Positions 7,651-12,326 of a stretch of DNA of 12,326 bases are shown one piece after another (position 1 is the first letter of the stretch; the number at the start of each line of letters is the position of its first letter). The DNA lies in assembly GCA_023253795.1 (NCBI GenBank), contig JALRFG010000027.1:1-12326 (forward strand), written 5' to 3'. This DNA comes from Methylocystis sp. (GTDB taxonomy: Bacteria; Pseudomonadota; Alphaproteobacteria; Rhizobiales; Beijerinckiaceae). Both the position numbers and the translations under genes were made by a program. The notes beneath the pieces are model-generated. The model saw only the letters and a program-made list of their open reading frames with translations, was not told the origin of the DNA and ran no database searches.

Positions 7651-7666
7651 GTTGCATTTCTGCAAC
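7651..7666. promoter_or_regulatory. Candidate operator dyad upstream of siderophore receptor
   Basis: GTTGCA-TTTC-TGCAAC is a perfect 6-bp palindrome with a 4-base centre, about 100 bp upstream of the receptor start. The TTGCA/TGCAA half-sites recall the TGCA-rich half-sites of alphaproteobacterial Fur/Mur boxes, but the spacing does not match a consensus exactly. The gene it precedes makes iron control plausible; this is inference. Confidence 0.35.
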
Positions 7667-7719
7667 AGTCAGTTTGAACTCATTCCAGACTTCGTGCGCT
7701 TAGGCGCCATGAAATACCA

Positions 7720-7738
7720 AAAATGCTGCATGCATTTT
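7720..7738. promoter_or_regulatory. 19-bp AT-rich dyad upstream of siderophore receptor
   Basis: AAAATGC (7720-7726) and GCATTTT (7732-7738) are perfect inverted repeats around a 5-base centre, giving 19 bp in total, the usual length of a Fur-type box. It lies about 170 bp upstream of the receptor and about 20 bp from the cytochrome c terminator. It could be a metalloregulator operator or a chance AT-rich dyad. Confidence 0.3.
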
Positions 7739-7752
7739 GTTTGCGGTTCGAC

Positions 7753-7784
7753 AAAAAAAGAAAGCGGCCACAAGGGCCGCTTTC
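7753..7784 (-). terminator. Intrinsic terminator of the cytochrome c gene
   Basis: GAAAGCGGCC (7760-7769) and GGCCGCTTTC (7775-7784) form a perfect 10-bp stem with a 5-base loop. Read on the minus strand, the stem is followed at once by seven Ts (7759-7753). It starts 27 bp past the cytochrome c stop codon. This is a textbook Rho-independent terminator, and it separates cytochrome c transcription from the siderophore receptor. Confidence 0.93.
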
Positions 7785-7810
7785 CAAAAACACAACCAAT
7801 GAAGGCTGTC

Positions 7811-8206
7811 TTAGTTCTTCTTGCCGTCGGCGGAGAAGGACGACAGATAGGCCCACACGTCATCGCCATCCTTGTCGGCGGCGAGACCCTGGAACACCAT
7901 CTTGGTGCCGGCGACTTTACCCTTCGGGTTCTTGATGAACTCCTTGAAGGTCGCCTCGTCCCAGGTCAGGCCGGAGCCCTTCATGGGCTCGGAATAGTTG
8001 TAGCCCTCAGCAGCGCCAGCCTTACGGCCGGAAATGCCGTTCAGGTTCGGGCCAACAGCGTTCTTGGCGGCTTCGCCGACCTGATGGCAGGCCTTGCACT
8101 TCGCGAAAACCTTTTCACCCGCGGCGGCGTCGCCAGCGAGCGCATTGCCAGCGGAAGCAGCGAGAGCGACGCTCACAGCGAACGTCAACAGGGAAATCGA
8201 CTTCAT
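7811..8206 (-). CDS. Exported class I cytochrome c (c2/c550 type)
   Basis: A soluble periplasmic electron carrier of 131 residues. A Sec signal peptide (1-24, ending NALA) leaves a mature protein of about 107 residues, normal for small class I cytochromes. Heme is attached at C37-K-A-C40-H41, with H41 the proximal ligand; Met103 in GTKMVFQG is the expected distal ligand. GPNLNGISGRKAG (52-64) and the closing helix DVWAYLSSF are typical. I start at the ATG at 8206 because AGGAAC lies just upstream; an in-frame start 18 bases earlier would place extra charged residues before the signal peptide and through that site. It ends in a strong terminator and stands alone. The donor and acceptor complexes are not encoded here. 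Confidence 0.93.
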   Translation of the reverse strand: MKSISLLTFAVSVALAASAGNALAGDAAAGEKVFAKCKACHQVGEAAKNAVGPNLNGISGRKAGAAEGYNYSEPMKGSGLTWDEATFKEFIKNPKGKVAGTKMVFQGLAADKDGDDVWAYLSSFSADGKKN

Positions 8207-8390
8207 CCTTGTTCCTTTCCTCAAGTGTCGGCGTTTGTTTTAGCCCGCCGTTTTCATACCCGGCCCGAACAGGATCGGACCAAGAAGTCGTTGATCGGCC
8301 GGAAATTAAACGAACGCAGCCGAAGAAACAATACGCCCCTCCTCCAATCCTTTATCCCGGCAATCTTGAACAGAGCATGAACTTTTGGCT

Positions 8391-9041
8391 TCAGCTGACC
8401 CGGCGAAGCGTTAAATTCACTCTTGCCCCCAGCCCCATCAGGGGCGGCGGCAAGGGCGCTGTCAGGCTGGGCAGGATTTTATCGACACCATGAAAATACA
8501 GGCGCGCCGGCCCGCCCAGCACCAGCGCGTCGCCGGATGAAAGGATCAGCGGAACGGTTGGGCCGGCCCGTTTGAGCCCACCCACACGGAATCGGCAGTC
8601 CGCGCCCAGCGACACGGAGAGGATGGGCGCGTCGAAATCGGTTTCGTCCCGATCCTGATGCAAACCCATGCGCGCCTCGGCGTCGTAGACATTCACCAGG
8701 CAGGCTTCCGGCGGTTTGGGGTAGCCCGTCAGCAGGCCCCAGGCCTCCAGCAGGACGGGCGGAATCGCTGGCCATGGCTGCCCGGTATCTGGATGGTGAG
8801 TCTCGTAGCGGTAGCCCCTTTCCTGATCGCTCATCCAGCCGAGCGACCCGCAATTGGTCATTCTCACCGACATCGGGACGCCGGTGCGGGGCATGCGGGA
8901 AACAAACAGCGGCGCAGCGGCGATCACCCCGGCGATATCGGCGGCAAGAGCCGCCTGCGCAGAAGCGTCGAGAAAACCGGGCATGTGACGGACGCCGGGG
9001 ATTGGCTCATGCATCACCGACATGTTCCTGTCATGGGTCAT
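8391..9041 (-). CDS. alkB: AlkB, DNA oxidative demethylase
   Basis: Fe(II)/2-oxoglutarate dioxygenase that repairs 1-methyladenine and 3-methylcytosine in DNA by oxidative demethylation. At 216 residues it has the length of E. coli AlkB. The iron ligands are H128 and D130 (in LHQDRDE) and H184 (in YFHGVDKI); R207-V-N-L-T-L-R213 supplies the 2-oxoglutarate-binding arginine and the family signature. MTNCGSLGW (61-69) and the GYRYETHHPDTGQPWP stretch form the substrate-recognition lid as in E. coli AlkB. The exact start is unclear, since Met1, Met7 and Met10 are all in frame and only Met10 has an AGGA at a tolerable distance. The 180 bp after its stop separate it from cytochrome c on the same strand. 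No adjacent ada or alkA gene is visible. Confidence 0.94.
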   Translation of the reverse strand: MTHDRNMSVMHEPIPGVRHMPGFLDASAQAALAADIAGVIAAAPLFVSRMPRTGVPMSVRMTNCGSLGWMSDQERGYRYETHHPDTGQPWPAIPPVLLEAWGLLTGYPKPPEACLVNVYDAEARMGLHQDRDETDFDAPILSVSLGADCRFRVGGLKRAGPTVPLILSSGDALVLGGPARLYFHGVDKILPSLTAPLPPPLMGLGARVNLTLRRVS

Positions 9042-9174
9042 GACGCGTTCTGTGGCGGCGCTATATGGCTTAGGCGTCGCTTTGGCTCCACGAGGGCGGT
9101 CGGGCGTTTATGATAGACGCGATTCGCGCCCGTCGTCCTGAAGGCCGGCGCAGCAAGTTTGTGGAAGCGGTTTT

Positions 9175-9957
9175 ATGGCGGACTCTGACAATCTTCTTGA
9201 GACGATGACCTCTAGTTACGCCAATGCGCGCGGCTTTCTCGCCCGCGCCAACGCGATCTATTCCGCCGTCACCTTCAAGATCGCGCGGGGCAAGCCGGAA
9301 GAGTCGATCGCCGATCTCGCCAAAAAATTCCGGCTGGACGCCAGTCAGCAACAAACGCTGTTCGAACTCGCCGCCGCCAAGGGTGGCCCCAGCTTCATTG
9401 ATGAAAAAGTTCAGGACATGAACCGCGCGGCGTTTCATCGCTCCGCTTTTGCGCTCAACGCCTTCGCGCAACTCTTTTTCGTCGATCTGCCGTCGCAGGT
9501 TGGCCTGTCATTTGTCTATCTCAAACTGGCGCTTGTTCTCGCCAATATGGCGCTGGCGATCTATGCGCATGTGACGCTGGACTGGACGCTCGACGATCTT
9601 ATCGCCGGACCCAACGCGCTGCCGCCCAAACGCCGTTTCTTCGGCCTGGCCGTCAATCCGCGCTATAATAAAGCAGTGAAAAACCGCTCACGACCCTATG
9701 CGCGCGAAGCATGGAAAGAAAAAAATCTGTTTCGAACCGCCTATTTCATCAATGCGGGCACGATCTTTTTCGGCACGCAATTCATTGTGCCGCTGGAGCG
9801 GCTGATTTTTCCCTTCGGCATGTTGTTTGGCAAAATCATTGGCCTGATCGCCACAGCGCTAACCGCCTTTGACATCTGGCGCGGCGTTAAAGCCGGCGAC
9901 GACGCGCGCGTCGCGCGCGAAAGGGAAGTCAGCGTCTACCGCGACCTCAATATCTAA
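9175..9957 (+). CDS. Uncharacterised membrane protein
   Basis: A 260-residue protein I do not recognise. Residues 1-105 look soluble and mostly helical. Hydrophobic segments lie at about 111-133, 187-206 and 209-233, the last two forming a likely hairpin, with a basic stretch between (about 151-184, many Arg/Lys) and a charged C-terminal tail (RVARERE). By the positive-inside rule the basic loop and tail are probably cytoplasmic. GGAAG 7 bases upstream supports the ATG at 9175, and TATGAT at 9109-9114 could be a -10 box. It is divergent from alkB, and its TAA directly abuts the stop codon of gpmA with no bases between, so there is no room for a terminator outside coding sequence. Coding is supported by the ribosome binding site and consistent codon-position bias. 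No function can be assigned. Confidence 0.75.
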   Translation: MADSDNLLETMTSSYANARGFLARANAIYSAVTFKIARGKPEESIADLAKKFRLDASQQQTLFELAAAKGGPSFIDEKVQDMNRAAFHRSAFALNAFAQLFFVDLPSQVGLSFVYLKLALVLANMALAIYAHVTLDWTLDDLIAGPNALPPKRRFFGLAVNPRYNKAVKNRSRPYAREAWKEKNLFRTAYFINAGTIFFGTQFIVPLERLIFPFGMLFGKIIGLIATALTAFDIWRGVKAGDDARVAREREVSVYRDLNI

Positions 9958-10584
9958 TCAGGCGTCGAGCACCGTTTTCGACGCGACGGTTGAATCCGCG
10001 TTGAGCTGATAGATGATCGGAACGCCAGTCGAAATTTCCAGCGTCGGGACGGTCTCGGGCGTCAGCTGATCGAGCACCATCGCCAGCGCCCGCAGCGAAT
10101 TGCCATGCGCGGCGACGAGCACGCGCTCACCGCGCATCACTGGCGGCAAAATGCGCTGACAGTAGAAGGGCAGCACCCGCGCCACCGTGTCCTTTAGGCT
10201 CTCGCCGCCCGGCGGCGGCACATCGTAGGAGCGACGCCACAGGCGCACCTGCTCCTCGCCCCATTTATCGCGCGCCTCATCCTTGTTGAGGCCGGAGAGA
10301 TCGCCATAGTGACGCTCGTTAAGCGCGCGGTCGCGGACGGTCGGCACAGATGATTGGCCCAGCTCTTCGAAGATCAGCGACATCGTATGTTGGGCGCGCA
10401 GCAAGGCCGAGGTGAAGCCGACGCTGAACAGAATATCGCGCTTGCGCAGCTCGCGGCCGGCGCGACGCGCCTCATCCACGCCAAGCGGCGTCAAATCCGG
10501 ATTCTTCCAGCCGGTGAAAAGGTTTTTGGCGTTCCATTCGCTTTGTCCGTGCCGGACAAGGACGAGTGTGCGACTGATGTTCAT
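9958..10584 (-). CDS. gpmA: 2,3-bisphosphoglycerate-dependent phosphoglycerate mutase
   Basis: Glycolytic enzyme interconverting 3- and 2-phosphoglycerate through a phosphohistidine. The 208-residue length matches the short form found in Rhizobiales rather than the 250-residue E. coli protein. Visible active-site residues are R11-H12-G13 in LVRHGQSEWN (H12 is phosphorylated), R63 in SALLRAQHT, E90 in ALNERHYGDLSGLNK, and H160 in VAAHGNSLRALAM. The start is the ATG at 10584, where the conserved N-terminus begins; reading further upstream would intrude into dapB. It starts 16 bp after dapB on the same strand and is almost certainly co-transcribed with it. The 3' end abuts the convergent membrane-protein gene. 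Confidence 0.95.
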   Translation of the reverse strand: MNISRTLVLVRHGQSEWNAKNLFTGWKNPDLTPLGVDEARRAGRELRKRDILFSVGFTSALLRAQHTMSLIFEELGQSSVPTVRDRALNERHYGDLSGLNKDEARDKWGEEQVRLWRRSYDVPPPGGESLKDTVARVLPFYCQRILPPVMRGERVLVAAHGNSLRALAMVLDQLTPETVPTLEISTGVPIIYQLNADSTVASKTVLDA

Positions 10585-10600
10585 GCGCGTCTCTCGACTC

Positions 10601-11416
10601 TCATTCGCCTGACAGGCCCAGAACGTCGGCCATCGAATAGAGGCCCGGCGCTTTGCCGCGCGTCCACAGCGCCGCCGCCAGGGCGCCGCGCGCAAAGACG
10701 CCGCGATCCTCTGCGCGATGAGACAATTCGATCCGCTCGCCAGCGCCGGCGAATATCACCGTATGATCGCCGACGACGGTGCCGCCGCGCAGGCTGGCGA
10801 AACCGATTTCCCCTGTTGGTCGTGCGCCGTTGACGCCATCGCGTCCGCGCGCGCTATGAGTGGCGAGATCCACGCCGCGTCCACGCGCAACCGCCTCGCC
10901 CAGCAACAAGGCCGTGCCGGAGGGCGCGTCGACCTTCAACCGATGATGCATTTCGACAATTTCGGCGTCCCACGCCGGACCAAGCGCTTTCGCCGCGCGT
11001 TCGACCAGCACCGCCAGCAGATTGACGCCAAGGCTCATATTGCCCGAGCGTACAATCACGGTTTCGCGCGCCGCCTGCGCGATGACGGCGAGATCATCGT
11101 CGGTGAAGCCGGTGGTGCCGATAATATGCGCAACCTTCGCCTTGGCGGCGGCGCGCGCCATGCCGACCGTCGCTTCGGGAGAGGAAAAATCGACAATGAC
11201 ATCCGCATTGGCGAGCGCGGCGGCGATGTCGCAGGTCACGGGCACGCCATTGGGGCCCTGCCCGAAAGCGGCGCCGCTGTCTGCGCCGAGCGTGCTGTCG
11301 CCTTCCGGCGCCAGCGCTGCGACGAGTTTCAGCCCGAGCGTGTCAGGCGCCACCTGCGTCAGCATGCGGCCCATGCGGCCCGCAACGCCTAAAAGGACCA
11401 GACGCAAATCGCTCAT
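10601..11416 (-). CDS. dapB: 4-hydroxy-tetrahydrodipicolinate reductase
   Basis: Cytosolic NAD(P)H-dependent reductase in the diaminopimelate/lysine pathway, supplying peptidoglycan and lysine. At 271 residues it has the expected length. The nucleotide-binding GVAGRMGRM lies at 10-18, IIGTTGF at 98-104, and the catalytic EMHHRLKVDAPSGTA at 155-169, with H157/H158 and K161 the conserved active-site residues. The start at 11416 has a GAGG about 10 bases upstream; an in-frame Met 13 codons earlier would add a tail not seen in the family. First gene of the dapB-gpmA unit. A possible promoter and a small leader hairpin lie upstream and are listed separately. Confidence 0.96.
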   Translation of the reverse strand: MSDLRLVLLGVAGRMGRMLTQVAPDTLGLKLVAALAPEGDSTLGADSGAAFGQGPNGVPVTCDIAAALANADVIVDFSSPEATVGMARAAAKAKVAHIIGTTGFTDDDLAVIAQAARETVIVRSGNMSLGVNLLAVLVERAAKALGPAWDAEIVEMHHRLKVDAPSGTALLLGEAVARGRGVDLATHSARGRDGVNGARPTGEIGFASLRGGTVVGDHTVIFAGAGERIELSHRAEDRGVFARGALAAALWTRGKAPGLYSMADVLGLSGE

Positions 11417-11444
11417 GATCAGAAAACCTCGCCGCTGAATATGG

Positions 11445-11465
11445 ACCGACGGCATAACCGCCGGC
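11445..11465 (-). other. Small hairpin in the dapB leader
   Basis: On the minus strand GCCGGCGG-TTATG-CCGTCGGT can fold into an 8-bp stem with two G-U pairs and a 5-base loop, ending about 28 bp before the dapB ATG. If the candidate promoter at 11473-11501 is right, this would sit at the very 5' end of the transcript and could stabilise it. The same bases also form an imperfect direct repeat (ACCGACGGC / ACCGCCGGC). Confidence 0.35.
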
Positions 11466-11472
11466 GCTGCTT

Positions 11473-11501
11473 TCTATACAGCCCGAAAGGCAGGATGAGA
11501 A
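11473..11501 (-). promoter_or_regulatory. Candidate sigma-70-type promoter for dapB-gpmA
   Basis: On the minus strand TTCTCA (11501-11496) and TATAGA (11478-11473) are separated by 17 bp, each matching four of six consensus bases. They precede the dapB start by about 60 bp. The rest of the mog-dapB gap (11417-11549) shows no strong terminator. Confidence 0.35.
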
Positions 11502-11549
11502 GCGGCGCAGAACCCGGAAAATGCTGGGAAATCCTGCCCAAATGGGTAG

Positions 11550-12095
11550 TTATTTGGCTTGTGGTCGGAAGGTCTTCACCTGCGCCGGATCGGTGTCGAT
11601 CCAGGCCGCCCCGATCAGGTCCAGACAATAGGGCGTCGCCGGCATCACTGCATTGAGACACAGTTCAATGGCCGCCGGCTTGCCCGGCAGATTGATCACC
11701 AGACATTTGCCGCGATGCGCCGCGAGCTGTCGCGACAGGATCGCCGTCGGCGTTTGAGAAAGCGACACCTGACGCATCAATTCGCCAAAACCGGGCATTT
11801 CACGCGGACAGGCGGCGAGCGTCGCTTCCGGCGTCAGATCGCGCGGGCTCGGGCCGGTGCCGCCGGTGGTGACGATCAGATCGCAGCCGACCGTATCGGC
11901 AAGATCGATCAGCGTGTCGCGGACGCTCTCGAAGCCATCCGGGATCACCCGCCGCTCGAACCGATGTGGGCTGGTCAGCACGCGCGTGAAATAGGCCTCG
12001 ATCGCCGGGCCGCCCTTGTCCTCATAGAGGCCGGCGCTGGCGCGGTCGGAGACGGTGACGATCCCAATGACGGCGGGTTTGCTGGCTTCGGTCAT
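11550..12095 (-). CDS. mog: Molybdopterin adenylyltransferase
   Basis: Activates molybdopterin by adenylation before molybdate insertion, the penultimate step of molybdenum cofactor synthesis. The 181 residues show IGIVTVSDRASAGLYEDKG (10-28), TTGGTGPSPRDLTPEATLA (76-94), REMPGFGELMR (98-108) and VINLPGKP (133-140). The MPGFGE-x-MR motif and the N-terminal pattern follow E. coli MogA closely and favour Mog over MoaB. A loop of about a dozen residues before the last helix is shorter than in E. coli. The ATG at 12095 is chosen because a perfect GGAGG lies 8 bases upstream; reading continues open to 12305, but that extension has no family resemblance. The ribosome binding site lies in a strong hairpin, so translation may be regulated. 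No other Moco genes are in the window. Confidence 0.94.
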   Translation of the reverse strand: MTEASKPAVIGIVTVSDRASAGLYEDKGGPAIEAYFTRVLTSPHRFERRVIPDGFESVRDTLIDLADTVGCDLIVTTGGTGPSPRDLTPEATLAACPREMPGFGELMRQVSLSQTPTAILSRQLAAHRGKCLVINLPGKPAAIELCLNAVMPATPYCLDLIGAAWIDTDPAQVKTFRPQAK

Positions 12096-12102
12096 GAAAG
12101 CA

Positions 12103-12132
12103 CCTCCGAGGGCCTGTTTGGCGCCTCGGAGG
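12103..12132 (-). promoter_or_regulatory. Hairpin sequestering the mog ribosome binding site
   Basis: On the mog transcript CCTCCGAGG (from 12132 to 12124) pairs perfectly with CCTCGGAGG (12111 to 12103). The enclosed GCC and GGC add three more pairs around a 5-base AAACA loop, with one bulged base. The 3' arm contains the GGAGG ribosome binding site of mog, which would be fully paired. No T-tract of useful length follows, so it does not look like a terminator. Confidence 0.6.
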
Positions 12133-12157
12133 CAGTTTGTCAGCAGGGGGAAACACT

Positions 12158-12204
12158 GCCCGGGAGAAACGCCCGGCCTTTCGGCCGGGCGAAGCTCCCT
12201 GGGC
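12158..12204 (-). other. Nested hairpin with GAAA tetraloop in the mog 5' region
   Basis: On the minus strand an inner 9-bp stem, CGCCCGGCC / GGCCGGGCG (12191-12183 and 12178-12170), is closed by a GAAA tetraloop. Outside a 3x3 internal loop, a second 9-bp stem with one bulged base pairs GCCCAGGGAG (12204-12195) with CTCCCGGGC (12166-12158). The inner stem is followed by TTTCT, so it could be the terminator of an upstream gene outside the window, or part of a structured mog leader. Confidence 0.55.
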
Positions 12205-12326
12205 GTTCGGGAGGTGTCCGGCGCGAGCCGAACGAACATCCCAAAGAGAAGGGCGCTAGCCAGCGACAGGCGTTGGCTTGCGTCCCCGCTACGACGGACT
12301 CCCAAAAGGCGAAAATGAGAACCCGC
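12205..12326. other. Region upstream of mog with no convincing gene
   Basis: I see no gene here with a recognisable product. Both strands stay open for long stretches, as expected at this GC content. A 7-bp inverted repeat CGTTCGG/CCGAACG spans 12204-12234, sharing its first base with the nested hairpin, and a weaker imperfect stem lies near 12259-12277 (CCAGCG...CGTTGG). Either this is the 3' part of a leader or the 3' untranslated end of a gene beyond the right edge. Confidence 0.3.

Noticed and set aside
7577..8380. Plus-strand open frame spanning the receptor upstream region and cytochrome c
   Set aside because: It runs antisense through the terminator hairpin and the whole cytochrome c gene, with no ribosome binding site or domain.
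10585..10695. Longer gpmA start overlapping dapB
   Set aside because: The extra residues are read from the dapB 3' end in another frame; the conserved phosphoglycerate mutase N-terminus begins at the ATG at 10584.
11417..11455. dapB start 13 codons upstream
   Set aside because: The added residues precede the conserved Rossmann start and the nearer ATG has a GAGG.
12096..12234. Known Moco riboswitch
   Set aside because: The position upstream of mog invites it, but I could not match the conserved core sequences I remember, so I report only an unclassified structured leader.
12096..12305. N-terminal extension of mog by 70 residues
   Set aside because: The frame is open but the added sequence has no family resemblance, lies over strong hairpins, and the ATG at 12095 has a perfect GGAGG.
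1..12326. Mobile elements, CRISPR, tRNA or phage genes
   Set aside because: No transposase-like reading frame, terminal repeats with target duplications, regularly spaced repeats or cloverleaf was found on reading both strands.

Overview
The window reads as ordinary chromosome from a GC-rich alphaproteobacterium, most likely of the Rhizobiales/Hyphomicrobiales. The evidence is the pairing of a divergent metallophosphoesterase and NUDIX gene, the dapB-gpmA pair with a short (about 208 aa) phosphoglycerate mutase, and the GC-rich codon usage. A genus cannot be named from the sequence alone. I see no tRNA, rRNA, transposase, phage gene or CRISPR array.

Layout, left to right. A metallophosphoesterase gene runs off the left edge on the minus strand (1-71) and is divergent from a NUDIX hydrolase (135-641), which is followed by an exported EF-hand protein (662-1168). 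A tetrapyrrole block follows: hemC and hemD overlap by 4 bp on the plus strand and make uroporphyrinogen III. They converge on a minus-strand cysG, which diverts that product to siroheme. Next come a small heme-type membrane protein (DUF4405-like, 4533-5027) and a TonB-dependent siderophore receptor (5099-7549), both minus strand and probably one iron-uptake unit. About 200 bp upstream of the receptor carries three separate dyad symmetries. A textbook intrinsic terminator ends the adjacent exported class I cytochrome c gene (7811-8206). alkB, for DNA alkylation repair (8391-9041), follows and is divergent from an unrecognised membrane protein (9175-9957). That gene's stop codon directly abuts the stop of gpmA (9958-10584), which lies behind dapB (10601-11416). 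At the right edge mog, a molybdenum cofactor gene (11550-12095), is preceded by a structured leader.

How it fits together: the middle of the window is iron- and heme-centred (uroporphyrinogen III, siroheme, siderophore uptake, a heme-type membrane protein, cytochrome c, and an Fe(II)-dependent AlkB), but only the receptor plus DUF4405-like protein and the hemC-hemD-cysG branch have a clear functional link. The receptor/DUF4405 segment is visibly less GC-rich than its flanks.

The most interesting unexplained signal is the mog 5' region. The Shine-Dalgarno sequence lies in one arm of a hairpin of 9 perfect pairs extendable to 12, and just upstream is a 47-nt nested hairpin capped by a GAAA tetraloop. 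This could be a cis-regulatory RNA controlling a molybdenum cofactor gene, but the upstream hairpin could equally be the terminator of an unseen upstream gene.
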